From: Pseudovibrio sp. Alg231-02 | GTDB taxonomy: Bacteria; Pseudomonadota; Alphaproteobacteria; Rhizobiales; Stappiaceae | Direction: 5' to 3' | Assembly (NCBI RefSeq): GCF_900143565.1 | Contig: NZ_FREX01000001.1 | Coordinates: 945,068-1,009,067, forward strand | Length of the DNA stretch: 64,000 bases | Shown: positions 43,976 to 52,910 of the stretch, piece by piece | How the letters are laid out: every line of letters starts with the position of its first letter | Position numbering within the stretch: position 1 is the stretch's first letter | Notes under the pieces: model-generated | Told to the model about the DNA's origin: nothing | Seen by the model: only the letters and a program-made list of their open reading frames with translations | The model's database searches: none | Made by a program: the position numbers and the translations under genes

Positions 43976-44617
43976 ATGTGTGCAGAGCTTTCCTCATCTT
44001 CCCCCCGTGCCTGGCAGCGGATGCTTTCTGGCAGACGACTTAATCTTCTTGATCCGTCTCCGTTGGATGTGGAACTCTCTGATATAGCGCACGGCCTGGC
44101 GCGGGTTGCGCGGTGGAACGGGCAAACAATTGGCGATCATGCGTTCTCTGTTGCCCAGCATTGTGTGGTGGTGGAAGAGATTGCGCTGATGCTCAAGCCT
44201 GATCTTGATATTCAATGGCGTATGGCAATCTTGCTGCATGACGCGCCTGAGTATGTGATCGGGGATATGATCTCCCCTTTCAAGAACGTGATGGGTGGCA
44301 CCTACAAGGCCGTTGAAGAACGGCTGCACCATGCCATTCACAGAGCATTTAATCTGCCCCCCGACTTGCCAGTCAGCATTGCCAAGCTTGCCAAGAAGGC
44401 TGACATTATCAGTGCCTATCTGGAAGCAATCCATCTGGCGGGCTTTAGCAAGGACGAAGCAGACAAGATTTTTGGTAAGCCTGCAAAGGTTACTGCGGAG
44501 CAACTGGACACCTTGGCAGCAAGCATTGAGCCGCTGCCAACCAAGGATGCGCAAGAGGTCTTTCTGGCCCGGTTTGCTGAGCTTGATGACGCTCGCAAGA
44601 AAGTTGGAGGCCGCTGA
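43976..44617 (+). CDS. HD-domain phosphohydrolase, YfbR-like
   Basis: 213 residues. Metal-binding motif H...HD...D: GDHAFSVAQHC, LLHDAPEYVIGD and a later Asp in KKADIISAYL. Similar to 5'-nucleotidase YfbR, which acts on deoxynucleoside monophosphates. First gene of an operon with a tyrosine phosphatase (TGATG overlap) and nadQ (ATGA overlap), a cluster I regard as conserved in this order. No good ribosome site is visible before ATG 43976. Confidence 0.86.
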   Translation: MCAELSSSSPRAWQRMLSGRRLNLLDPSPLDVELSDIAHGLARVARWNGQTIGDHAFSVAQHCVVVEEIALMLKPDLDIQWRMAILLHDAPEYVIGDMISPFKNVMGGTYKAVEERLHHAIHRAFNLPPDLPVSIAKLAKKADIISAYLEAIHLAGFSKDEADKIFGKPAKVTAEQLDTLAASIEPLPTKDAQEVFLARFAELDDARKKVGGR

Positions 44618-45141
44618 TGTTGCATGTCTGTCCACTTTCCAAGCTGGAAGACACGTTGACCTCAGCAAGGCCGAGCCATGTGCTTTCTCTCGTTTCTCCG
44701 GGAACAGAGGTGATCTTGCCTTCTGAGACAAAGCCTGCTCACCATCTGGTGCTGGAGTTCAACGACATTACTGAGGCGCGTGAAGGTTTGCTTGCCCCCA
44801 ATAGGACGCATGCAGAGCAACTGCTGGATTTTTCCCGTGATGCTGCACGCAACGGCTCTTTACTGGTGCATTGCTGGGCCGGTGTCAGCCGGTCGACAGC
44901 TGCTGCCTACATCATTGCCTGTGCGATTATGCCGGATACAGATGAACGTGCGCTGGCCCAACATTTGCGCAAGGTTTCTCCTGTAGCCACACCCAATCCG
45001 CTGCTTATCTCTTTGGCAGACACTCTTTTGCAGCGAAATGGGCGCATGATACAATCAATCATCGAGCTTGGTCGTGGTGCAGAGACTTTTGAGGGCAACC
45101 TGTTCTCGCTTGATCCTGCCGCACTTGTTGAACTGGCATGA
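44617..45141 (+). CDS. Tyrosine/dual-specificity phosphatase family protein
   Basis: 174 residues. P-loop HCWAGVSRSTAAAYIIAC has the C-x5-R signature with Cys nucleophile and Arg. The general acid Asp is probably in FNDITEA. The start overlaps the stop of the HD gene (TGATG). Probable small-molecule or protein phosphatase; the operon partners point to nucleotide or NAD metabolism. It overlaps nadQ by 4 bases. Confidence 0.88.
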   Translation: MLHVCPLSKLEDTLTSARPSHVLSLVSPGTEVILPSETKPAHHLVLEFNDITEAREGLLAPNRTHAEQLLDFSRDAARNGSLLVHCWAGVSRSTAAAYIIACAIMPDTDERALAQHLRKVSPVATPNPLLISLADTLLQRNGRMIQSIIELGRGAETFEGNLFSLDPAALVELA

Positions 45142-46187
45142 CGGATACGGAGCAAACATTGATGAGCAATGCAGTGGAAACAGGAAATGCAGCCCAACGC
45201 GGTGCTGACATGGAGCCTGTCCAGCTTGGCATTGGTCTGAGTGCTGTCATTGTTTCCGTAAAAGACAAAGTGCCCTTTGTTTTGACTGTGCCGCAAAAAG
45301 TGCCTGACGAGTTGTCTGGCCTGCCCTCCGGCCCGTTTGACCCACGCGTACATCGCACCTTTGAGTTGGGTTTGCGTGCGTTTGTTGAAGAACAGACTGC
45401 CCTTCATATTGGCCATGTGGAACAGCTTTACACCTTTGGTGACCGCGACAGATATTCTCTGGCGCGGATTGGTGAGCCGCATATGGTTTCTGTCGGCTAT
45501 CTGGCGTTGACGCGTCAGACACCAGAATCTGAACGGCTGCTTGCCAGACAAGGTGCTCGCTGGCGTCCCTGGTATGACTTTTTTCCCTGGGAAGACTGGC
45601 GTGGCGGTCAGCCGAAGATGCTGGAAGAGATTATTCATCCCAGCATGGAGACCTTCAGCAAGGCCCCGGACGATGATGCCAAGACCTACCATGAGCTGAG
45701 CCGGAAAGATCGTTACCAGCTCGCCTTTGGTGTGGGCTCTCTGAAATGGGATGAGGAACGCGTTCTGGACCGTTACGAGTTGCTTTATGGCTCCGGTCTT
45801 ATGCGTGAGGCCTTGCGCGATAAGCAGCCAACTGCGCTGGAACGCAGCACCTTGCCAGACCTTGGCGAGGGCCTTGCCCATGATCACCGCCGTATTCTGG
45901 CAACGGCACTTTCCCGGTTGCGGGCAAAACTGAAGTATCGGCCCGTTGTCTTCGAATTGATGCCACCTGAGTTTACCCTGACCGATCTGCAGCAGACGGT
46001 AGAGGCGATTTCTGGCCGGCATATTCACAAACAGAACTTCCGCCGTCTGGTGGAAACGGGACAGCTGGTTGAGCAGACGGGCAGAACTTCAACCGCGACG
46101 GGCGGGCGTCCAGCGGCTCTTTACCAATTCAGAAGAGACATTTTGAAAGAGCGCCCGGCCCCGGGATTGCGCGTTAGCTTGCTCTGA
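45138..46187 (+). CDS. nadQ: NadQ-type NAD biosynthesis regulator (NUDIX-like domain + winged helix)
   Basis: 349 residues. The N-terminal half is NUDIX-like without a full catalytic box (FVEEQTALHIGHVEQLYTFG); the C-terminal half is a winged-helix DNA-binding domain (LTDLQQTVEAISGRHIHKQN, FRRLVETGQLVEQ). This is the architecture proposed for NadQ (COG4111), the alphaproteobacterial repressor of nadABC. nadABC lies 5.5 kb downstream with a matching palindrome over the promoter. Cotranscribed with the HD and phosphatase genes. The identity is recalled from regulon work, not computed here. Confidence 0.78.
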   Translation: MTDTEQTLMSNAVETGNAAQRGADMEPVQLGIGLSAVIVSVKDKVPFVLTVPQKVPDELSGLPSGPFDPRVHRTFELGLRAFVEEQTALHIGHVEQLYTFGDRDRYSLARIGEPHMVSVGYLALTRQTPESERLLARQGARWRPWYDFFPWEDWRGGQPKMLEEIIHPSMETFSKAPDDDAKTYHELSRKDRYQLAFGVGSLKWDEERVLDRYELLYGSGLMREALRDKQPTALERSTLPDLGEGLAHDHRRILATALSRLRAKLKYRPVVFELMPPEFTLTDLQQTVEAISGRHIHKQNFRRLVETGQLVEQTGRTSTATGGRPAALYQFRRDILKERPAPGLRVSLL

Positions 46188-46695
46188 TTCACATTTTCGC
46201 CTTAAGTGACGTAAGGTTATCTACAATTTTTTTGAGTTTTTTCTCGGCAAAAATTCATAGGAAAAACGGAGTTGTGGATTTAACAGGGAGCCTTATGGTT
46301 AATCTTGTTAAGATTTTGATTGTGTTGATATCCTACAGCCACACCAAGATATCACAGGTGTCATTTCCTGCATGAAGCCTTTTGTTTCCTATGATTTTTG
46401 GCCAACTGAAAAATCCACCCAGACATGAAATAGCCCTAGTTTTTTGGTGAGTACCGTCCCTGCATATTAACCATATGCTGGCTGTCAGCGGCGTGAACTG
46501 TGGCAGAATAACTGGGGTTTTGGCGGGCTTAACTTTATATCAAGGTTAAAAGCGAAAAATGCACTCATCCGGAAAAGTGACGGGCGGGAGTGTTTTATCG
46601 GGCTTCTTCATCCTGTCGATCTCAGAGTTTGGGGTTCCCTTTTCAGGGAGTGAGAGACGCTGAGTTTTTGGGCGTTGATTTGGAGTAGATTGCGT
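46188..46695. other. 500-bp intergenic stretch before the SleB-like gene
   Basis: AT-rich, no tRNA or clear terminator. It contains TTAA-rich segments (46299-46313, 46468-46472, 46529-46548) that might include CtrA half-sites, but none has the full TTAA-N7-TTAA spacing. A 26-codon frame at 46295-46375 (MVNLVKILIVLISYSHTKIS) has GGGAG 5 bases upstream and a hydrophobic start; it could be a micropeptide or chance. Confidence 0.35.
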
Positions 46696-47853
46696 ATGTC
46701 GGGCCATGGGATGAAGAAGAATGCAGGACGCCGTGCTGTCCTCATGTACTTTAAGTACCCAATTCTAGCTGCAGGGCTTGCAGTTGGAACCTTTGCTGCA
46801 TCTCCAGTAGCGTTGCAGGATATTCCGGCACTGACCGGAAACCTCGACGAGGAAACGCCGCGATGGATGCAATCTGTCTCCGCACGGGATAGCCAGAAAT
46901 TTGCAAAGTACTTCGTAGCCCCTGAGAAGAAAACTCCACAGCGCCATGCGGTGAACCGCACTGGCAAGAGTGACATGCTCGTCACTACTCTGCCGAGCCG
47001 TGTTGTGGCTTTCATTCAAAATGCAGGCAAACCGAAAAGCTCCGACAGATTTGTTTCCCAGCTGCCGCAAATGGCTTTCAACGGCCATTATGGTGGGGAT
47101 GCGCTGGCCGGTCTTGCCGACAACAATGGGCAGGCGGACACGTCTCCACTCGGCGAAGCGGCACGCCGTGCAGCACTTGCTGCCCGCAAGCAAATTGCGC
47201 AGAAGACAGTTAAGCCAGCGACCCTTTCCATCGCCAAGCAAAACGAGATTGCTTTGGCAACTGCTTATGCTCCAGCCACACCGCAAACCAACAAAGCACC
47301 GTTTGATGCGCTGTTGAGCAAGCCTAAAGTTTCGATTACGCCTTCCGGCAAGCCAACTCTTTCAGACAAGGAGCTGGCCTCGACTTCAGAGACCAATCCG
47401 CACTGGTGGTACATGCGCCAGTTGCCGAGCTCTGTGAGAAAATCCAAGAAGGAAATGCGCTGTCTGGCTGAGGCTATCTATTTTGAAGCACGCAGTGAAC
47501 CGCGTGACGGGCAGATTGCTGTTGCGCAGGTTGTTCTCAACCGTCTGAAGAACCCAGCTTATCCGAACACAGTGTGTGGTGTGGTTTATCAGAACAAAGG
47601 CATGAAGAACGCCTGCCAGTTCTCGTTTGCTTGTGATGGCATTCCAGAGCGCGTGACTGAAGCTGGTCCATGGGCCAAAGCGAAGAAGATCGCGCAGCAG
47701 ATTGTAAAGGGTGAGGTCAGCATTCCGGCTGTTGATGCCTCTACTCATTACCATGCAACTTATGTTCGCCCGAACTGGGCACCAACCATGCAGCGTAAGA
47801 AGCGCATTGGTAAGCACATCTTCTACAAGACCTACCGAGGTGGCTGGAGCTAA
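46696..47853 (+). CDS. SleB-like cell wall hydrolase
   Basis: 385 residues. N-terminal signal or anchor (YFKYPILAAGLAVGTFA), a long low-complexity linker (about 45-240), and a Hydrolase_2 domain at about 255-370: CLAEAIYFEARSEPRDGQ with the catalytic Glu, QVVLNRLKNPAYPNTVC, CQFSFACDG, and YHATYVRPNW. It cleaves peptidoglycan as a lytic transglycosylase or amidase. The start at 46696 has GGAG 9 bases upstream; TTG 46675 is also open. It is likely tied to growth or division. Confidence 0.88.
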   Translation: MSGHGMKKNAGRRAVLMYFKYPILAAGLAVGTFAASPVALQDIPALTGNLDEETPRWMQSVSARDSQKFAKYFVAPEKKTPQRHAVNRTGKSDMLVTTLPSRVVAFIQNAGKPKSSDRFVSQLPQMAFNGHYGGDALAGLADNNGQADTSPLGEAARRAALAARKQIAQKTVKPATLSIAKQNEIALATAYAPATPQTNKAPFDALLSKPKVSITPSGKPTLSDKELASTSETNPHWWYMRQLPSSVRKSKKEMRCLAEAIYFEARSEPRDGQIAVAQVVLNRLKNPAYPNTVCGVVYQNKGMKNACQFSFACDGIPERVTEAGPWAKAKKIAQQIVKGEVSIPAVDASTHYHATYVRPNWAPTMQRKKRIGKHIFYKTYRGGWS

Positions 47854-47904
47854 TCCACGACCTCATATGTGAGAAGAATTTGGTGGCCTGACCGCTCCAA
47901 TTTT

Positions 47905-47945
47905 AACCCCGCACCGGCGACTGGCTGATGCGGGGTTTCTTTTTG
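47905..47945 (+). terminator. Terminator of the SleB-like gene
   Basis: Perfect 9-bp stem AACCCCGCA/TGCGGGGTT with a 15-base loop and TCTTTTTG. Confidence 0.88.
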
Positions 47946-47967
47946 TCTAAACCTGCTTGTTGTGGCG

Positions 47968-48963
47968 TTATTCGACTTCCACGATGGTACGACCGCGTAC
48001 TTGCCCTTTCATCAGTTTGGCAGCGCGTTCTTCCACATCTGCCAGTTTGATTGTCTCAGACAGAGTGTCCAGCTTGGCTAGATCGAGATCCTGCACCAGT
48101 CGGCGGTAAGCCTGCTCGCGCAGGGCCATTGGCGCCATAACGGAATCCACACCGAGCAACGCTACACCGCGCAAAATGAACGGCATAACCGATGTAGGCA
48201 GGTCCATGCCCTGCGCCAGACCACACGCAGCAACAGCACCGCCGTAGTTGGTCTGTGCCAGCAAGTTTGCGAGTGTATGACTGCCTGCTACATCAACCGC
48301 ACCAGCCCAGCGTTCCTTGCCGAACGGTTTGCCCTTTTCGACCAACTCAGCCCGATCAAGTACTTCTGTTGCGCCGAGGCTCTTGAGGAAGTCAGCTTCC
48401 TCGGTGCGCCCTGTGAAGGCGATGGTCTCGAAGCCGAGTTTGGACAGCAGGCTGATGGCAACGGACCCAACACCACCGGATGCGCCGGAGACTGCGATTG
48501 GTCCGTGGTCAGGTGTCAGGCCGTATTTCTCCAGCGCCATAACGCAGAGCATGGCGGTGTAACCTGCGGTGCCAATGGCAGCTGCGCGGGCGGCAGAGAT
48601 TTCTTCCGGGCGATGCAGAAGGCACTCGGACTTCAAGCGGGCGACTTGCGCGTAGGCACCGGTGTGGACTTCACCAACACCATAGCCGTTGAGGAGGACC
48701 TGATCACCCGGTTTGAAGCGGTTGCTTTCGCTGGTGAGAACTTCGCCAACGACGTCAATGCCCGGCACCATCGGGAACTTGCGGGTGATGCCCGGTGCGC
48801 CTGCAAGGGCCATCCCATCCTTGTAGTTGATGGTGGTGTGCGTGACTTTGACCGTCACGTCTCCTGCAGAGAGCTGATCAACACTGACTTTGTTCCACTT
48901 GGCAGGCAGTGGCTTGCGGCCGCTTTCATCTGCTTCAATCCAGAGGGCATCAAACTCGCTCAT
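47968..48963 (-). CDS. acuI: AcuI/YhdH-type NADPH-dependent acrylyl-CoA reductase
   Basis: 331-residue zinc-free medium-chain reductase. Motifs are INYKDGMALAGAPGI near the N-terminus, SGASGGVGSVAISLL (NADPH) and the domain end VRGRTIVEV. The YhdH/AcuI group reduces acryloyl-CoA to propionyl-CoA, detoxifying acrylate from DMSP cleavage. Start ATG 48963 has GAAGGA 7 bases upstream. Alone on the minus strand; the DmdC-like dehydrogenase at 8-10 kb hints at DMSP metabolism, but the loci are 38 kb apart. Confidence 0.82.
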   Translation of the reverse strand: MSEFDALWIEADESGRKPLPAKWNKVSVDQLSAGDVTVKVTHTTINYKDGMALAGAPGITRKFPMVPGIDVVGEVLTSESNRFKPGDQVLLNGYGVGEVHTGAYAQVARLKSECLLHRPEEISAARAAAIGTAGYTAMLCVMALEKYGLTPDHGPIAVSGASGGVGSVAISLLSKLGFETIAFTGRTEEADFLKSLGATEVLDRAELVEKGKPFGKERWAGAVDVAGSHTLANLLAQTNYGGAVAACGLAQGMDLPTSVMPFILRGVALLGVDSVMAPMALREQAYRRLVQDLDLAKLDTLSETIKLADVEERAAKLMKGQVRGRTIVEVE

Positions 48964-49094
48964 GGCCAATCCTTCTCGCCAATTCATGTTGCATGAAAGC
49001 TGGCAGAAGGAGGGCCATAAGGCAAGAAAATAACGCTAGGCAATATTCCGGTGTAACACACTGACAAACCTAGCTAGTTCACCTAATAGGCGTC

Positions 49095-50357
49095 TTACGC
49101 AGGCTTGGCGACCAGACGCCCTGCGGTGGCGGACTGTTCGCGGATTGGCCAGTGCACGATGGCTGCGAAAATGCCGAGCGCGATTCCGAGCCACCAGATG
49201 GCATCGTAGTTGCCGCTGCGCTCATAGAGCACACCGCCCAGATATACTCCCAGGAAGGAGCCGATCTGGTGAGAGAAGAACACGATGCCAAACAGCGTTC
49301 CCATATAACGTGGGCCGAACATGACAGCGACGAGCCCTGATGTTGGTGGCACGGTGGAGAGCCACAGAATGCCCATGGTGGCCGCGAAGATCAGTGTCGA
49401 CATCTCTGAGATTGGCAGTGTGATGTAAAGCGTGATGGCGATGGCACGGGCAATATAGATAAATGACAGCAAGTATTGTTTCGGAACGCGTGACCCCAAC
49501 ACACCGGAGGACATGGAGCCAACAATGTTGAACAGGCCGATCAAAGCCAGCGCCCATGCACCCACGGAAACGTCAAAACCCTGATCCACGATGAAGGTCG
49601 GCATGTGCACGGTGATGAACGCCACGTGGAAACCACAGACGAAGAAGCCGAAGACCAGCAGGATGTAGTCTCTGGTTTTGAAGGCCAGACCCAATGTTTG
49701 AGAAAGGGTCATGCTGTCCTGCGGGTTCGCAGAGTTGCCAGCAGCTGGAGCTGCGGAACGGCCACGCAGGATATAAGCGAACAGGGGTACGATGGCGACG
49801 ACAGCTGCCATATAGATCAGCGCGCTGGACCAGCCATAGTTTTCGATCAGGCCCAGGCCCAGCGGTGCAAAGAGAAACTGGCCGAAAGAGCTGGCAGCTG
49901 TGCCCATGCCAAAGGCGATGCCGTGGTATTGGGGCTGAACAGACCGGGCGAAGGCAGCCAAAACAAGCGAGAAGGATGTGAAGGCGACACCCAGACCGAT
50001 CAAAACACCTGCGGAGACCTGCAGTAAGAGCGGCGTGTCTGACAGGCTCATAAGATAGAGGCCGATGGCGTAGATGATCGCACCGAGCACCAGAGTTCTT
50101 CCTGTGCCGAATTTATCTGCCATCATCCCAGCGAAAGGTTGCGCAGCACCCCAAACAAGGTTTTGAAGTGCCAGCGCAAAGGCAAACACATCCCTGCCCC
50201 AGCCAAACTCTGAGGACATAGGCGTCAGGAACAATCCAAGGGTTGCCCGTGGTCCAAACGAGAGAATGCCGATGATACATCCGCTGATGATTATGAGCGG
50301 GACGTTGGGGCCCCGCCGGACAGAGGATTGGTTCTCGACCTGGGTCGCTTGAGACAT
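49095..50357 (-). CDS. MFS transporter, OFA/monocarboxylate-like
   Basis: 420 residues, twelve membrane helices. N-terminal GCIIGILSFGPRATLGLFL and the loop DKFGTGRTLVLG after helix 2 fit the oxalate/formate antiporter or MCT-like subgroup. No neighbouring catabolic genes suggest a substrate, although it follows acuI on the same strand after 130 bp. The start has AGGAAA upstream. Confidence 0.86.
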   Translation of the reverse strand: MSQATQVENQSSVRRGPNVPLIIISGCIIGILSFGPRATLGLFLTPMSSEFGWGRDVFAFALALQNLVWGAAQPFAGMMADKFGTGRTLVLGAIIYAIGLYLMSLSDTPLLLQVSAGVLIGLGVAFTSFSLVLAAFARSVQPQYHGIAFGMGTAASSFGQFLFAPLGLGLIENYGWSSALIYMAAVVAIVPLFAYILRGRSAAPAAGNSANPQDSMTLSQTLGLAFKTRDYILLVFGFFVCGFHVAFITVHMPTFIVDQGFDVSVGAWALALIGLFNIVGSMSSGVLGSRVPKQYLLSFIYIARAIAITLYITLPISEMSTLIFAATMGILWLSTVPPTSGLVAVMFGPRYMGTLFGIVFFSHQIGSFLGVYLGGVLYERSGNYDAIWWLGIALGIFAAIVHWPIREQSATAGRLVAKPA

Positions 50358-50675
50358 GCAATTTCCTTTCCTGCATCCGGCAGAGAATTTCGGCCAGACG
50401 CTGGACCAATGGTGTCCGTTTTTCGCTGAGCAGCGGGGAATAATCAGGTTTAATCTAATTTTCCGTTCTGCAATAATTGAAATTACTTAGGTCATCCATC
50501 AGCAATTGGAATGAGTCTTTATCCCTAAGGCATTTTGCTGGAAAGCTCTCTCTGATCAAATGCAGGCATATGTGAGAATACTAATATATTTCAAATTGCT
50601 AGCGAAACTGGCGGAGTCGCTTGACTTTGATTTGGGTCCTGACCTAATTCCCCCGTCAACATTTAGGGGCCAACC

Positions 50676-51368
50676 ATGACCTACTCATTTTCTTTCGGAA
50701 AAACACTCGCTGCAGGCCTGCTTGCCTTTGCTGTAAGCGCACCTTTGGCAGCTTCTGCGCAGGACGATGTGCAGAGCCAAGCTGAGCTGACTGCACGCGT
50801 TGAAAAGCATGCACCTGCCAAAGAGCTTTACATCAAGGACCGCCCAATCCTCGGCTGGAAGATTATCGGCGACACACTGGCAGACCTGCCAGAAGCGATC
50901 CGTGGCCCGTTGGGTTCTGTAGATTCCACCAGCTACGATGATGCTTACATCGCCAAGAACGTTGGTTCTGTGGTTGCGTTGCAAATGAGCAAGACCGGCC
51001 CTGATTTTTACGTGATTGGCAAAGAGACGTTCACCTCCAAGTACGAGATGGTTGGTCTGGAAGACGTCGCTGCCAAAAACACCCGCCTTGTAAAGCGTTT
51101 GGATATGGTTCCGGAAGTTCTTGCGCTGTTTAATGCAAAAGACGCAGGCCTGACGGGAGCACTGAAGACCGTTCCCGTTGAGATGGTTCGCATGTCTGCC
51201 ATCGGTTATGCCCCAGCTGCTGAAGTGATCATTCAATCTCCATGGGGCACACAGACCAAGCCTGCTGATCAGGATGGCTTCCTCGTGTTCGACAGCGGTG
51301 AGAACCAGTACTACATGGTCAATCAGGGCGCTGATGGTAACCCATCCAGCTACGTCCCAGCCAAGTAA
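50676..51368 (+). CDS. Exported hypothetical protein
   Basis: 230 residues. Sec signal peptide with cleavage after ASA (about residue 28). The mature protein has KDRPILGWKIIGDTLADLPE, LGSVDSTSYDDAYIAKNVGS, FTSKYEMVGLEDVAAKN and a C-terminal DGFLVFDSGENQYYMVN. It has no Cys or membrane segment. It looks like a soluble periplasmic protein; not recognised. AGGGG lies 7 bases before the ATG. The 318-bp gap upstream is non-coding and AT-rich. Confidence 0.72.
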   Translation: MTYSFSFGKTLAAGLLAFAVSAPLAASAQDDVQSQAELTARVEKHAPAKELYIKDRPILGWKIIGDTLADLPEAIRGPLGSVDSTSYDDAYIAKNVGSVVALQMSKTGPDFYVIGKETFTSKYEMVGLEDVAAKNTRLVKRLDMVPEVLALFNAKDAGLTGALKTVPVEMVRMSAIGYAPAAEVIIQSPWGTQTKPADQDGFLVFDSGENQYYMVNQGADGNPSSYVPAK

Positions 51369-51396
51369 GAGCCCTTTTCTGCTCTCAAGTGATTTG

Positions 51397-51440
51397 AGCC
51401 CGGCGTTTCCTCTGATTAAGCGGAAATGTCGGGCTTTTCT
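51397..51440 (+). terminator. Terminator of the exported protein gene
   Basis: Stem AGCCCG/CGGGCT (51397-51402 with 51430-51435) plus inner pairing TTTCC/GGAAA, then TTTTCT. Confidence 0.85.
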
Positions 51441-51568
51441 CATTTGTACCCTGCAAATTTAGGAAATTAAGTGATTACTCAGTAAGGCTAAATCGAGCTT
51501 AAACGCAGCAATCATATGCATCCGGCAAAAGAATAGGTTGTCGACGCGAGGGAAGAGGTCTATAAAAA

Positions 51569-51579
51569 CTCAAAATGAG
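51569..51579. promoter_or_regulatory. Possible second, weaker NadQ-like site
   Basis: CTCAAAATGAG: the same CTCA-N3-TGAG core as the main palindrome 58 bp downstream. Confidence 0.35.
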
Positions 51580-51618
51580 CATAAGGGTTGGCATCGGCAT
51601 TGTGGCCGTGTTTTTTTA

Positions 51619-51648
51619 TGGACCCCTTATACTCACATTGAGTATAAT
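51619..51648 (+). promoter_or_regulatory. nadA promoter
   Basis: Perfect TATAAT at 51643-51648 with a TGGACC -35-like element at 51619-51624 (18-base spacer). The -10 box lies inside the right arm of the palindrome at 51627-51647. Confidence 0.6.
51627..51647. promoter_or_regulatory. Probable NadQ operator overlapping the nadA -10 box
   Basis: Perfect palindrome TTATACTCA-N3-TGAGTATAA (9+3+9). It covers the space between -35 and -10 and five of six bases of TATAAT. Bound protein would block polymerase. NadQ is encoded at 45.1-46.2 kb. Confidence 0.68.
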
Positions 51649-51681
51649 CCGGTTTCAGGCCGGCAGAATAAGGGATAGCGC

Positions 51682-52803
51682 ATGTCCGCCACGACTACAT
51701 TCGCTGAAGCAGACAGCCTTGCTGTCAATGACATTACTGCCGGCATTGAGGGTGCTGCTGTTCAAGCTGGCGCACCAGCGCCCAAACAGTATGCCCCTTT
51801 GGAGCGTCCAGACCTTGCCTACACGCCTGAGGTCGCAGAAGCGACAGCAGAGGCCTATGAGAAGGTAAAGGACTTCGTTCCTGCGATTGAATGGGCTGCT
51901 CTTGCTCCGTTGATTTTTGCGATCAACAAAGTGAAGAAAGAGCGCGACGCCGTTATTCTGGCGCACAATTATATGACCCCGGATATCTTCCACGGCGTGG
52001 CTGATATTGTTGGCGACAGCCTGCAGCTGGCGAAAGAAGCTGCGAAGACTGAATCTCAGGTTATCGTTCAGTGCGGTGTGCACTTCATGGCTGAGACCTC
52101 CAAAATCCTGTCTCCGGAAAAGACCGTTTTGATCCCGGATATGGATGCAGGTTGCTCCCTTGCAGAATCCATCACAGGTGCAGATGTACGAAAGCTGCGT
52201 GAAGCCAATCCAGGCGTTCCGATCATCACTTATGTAAACACTTCCGCCGATGTGAAGGCTGAGTGCGATATTTGCTGCACCTCTTCCAACGCAGTTCAGG
52301 TTGTTGAAGCCATGGGCACTGACAAGGTGCTGCTGATCCCTGATCAATACCTTGCAGCCAATGTGAACAACCAGACTGATGTTGATGTGTTGACCTATGC
52401 CGGCTCATGCGAAGTCCACGAGCGCTTTACGGCGGAAGAGCTGCGCGACTACCGTGCCATTGACCCTGATGTGAAGATCATTGCGCACCCTGAGTGCCCG
52501 CCGGAAGTTGTTGCAGAAGCTGACTTTGCTGGCTCAACCTCTCATATGATTGACTGGGTGAAGGACAACAGCCCTGAGAAGGTGATGATGATCACCGAGT
52601 GCTCCATGGCGGACAATGTTGCCTCCTCCACACCTGGCGTGAACTACATTCGCCCTTGCAACCTGTGCCCACACATGAAGCGTATCACCCTCACCAAAAT
52701 TCTGGACTGTTTGCTCGATATGTCTGGTGAAGTGATTGTTGATGAAAGTGTGGCGGATCGCGCTCGTGCCTCCGTAGAACGCATGATCAACTTGAAGAAC
52801 TAG
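51682..52803 (+). CDS. nadA: Quinolinate synthase
   Basis: 373 residues. Condenses iminoaspartate with dihydroxyacetone phosphate to quinolinate, using a [4Fe-4S] cluster. Blocks include [31 protein letters not shown] (Cys ligand), [11 protein letters not shown] (ligand Cys), AHPECPPEV and NLCPHMKRI (Cys ligand). First gene of nadABC under the likely NadQ-controlled promoter. Start gives a 30-residue acidic N-terminal extension. Confidence 0.96.
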   Translation: MSATTTFAEADSLAVNDITAGIEGAAVQAGAPAPKQYAPLERPDLAYTPEVAEATAEAYEKVKDFVPAIEWAALAPLIFAINKVKKERDAVILAHNYMTPDIFHGVADIVGDSLQLAKEAAKTESQVIVQCGVHFMAETSKILSPEKTVLIPDMDAGCSLAESITGADVRKLREANPGVPIITYVNTSADVKAECDICCTSSNAVQVVEAMGTDKVLLIPDQYLAANVNNQTDVDVLTYAGSCEVHERFTAEELRDYRAIDPDVKIIAHPECPPEVVAEADFAGSTSHMIDWVKDNSPEKVMMITECSMADNVASSTPGVNYIRPCNLCPHMKRITLTKILDCLLDMSGEVIVDESVADRARASVERMINLKN

Positions 52804-52845
52804 AGGCTTTCGTGTAGCTGGCATATTGAAAAGTCTTCAGTGCAC

Positions 52846-52876
52846 CCTGCTGCCTTTAACGGCAGCGGGCCTTTTA
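52846..52876 (+). terminator. Hairpin between nadA and nadB
   Basis: 9-bp stem CCTGCTGCC/GGCAGCGGG (one T-G pair), 6-base loop, then CCTTTTAG. It may reduce nadB expression relative to nadA; not a full terminator. Confidence 0.5.
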
Positions 52877-52910
52877 GATCAGGTCCCCATAGTCTGGAAT
52901 AATCTCTGAA

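Noticed and set aside
44907-46028. 373-codon frame opposite the phosphatase and nadQ genes
   Set aside because: Antisense to two well-supported coupled genes; composition rich in Arg, Gln and His, as expected from a shadow frame.
46295-46550. CtrA binding sites upstream of the SleB-like gene
   Set aside because: TTAA motifs occur, but none at the N7 spacing of the full site; the region is simply AT-rich.
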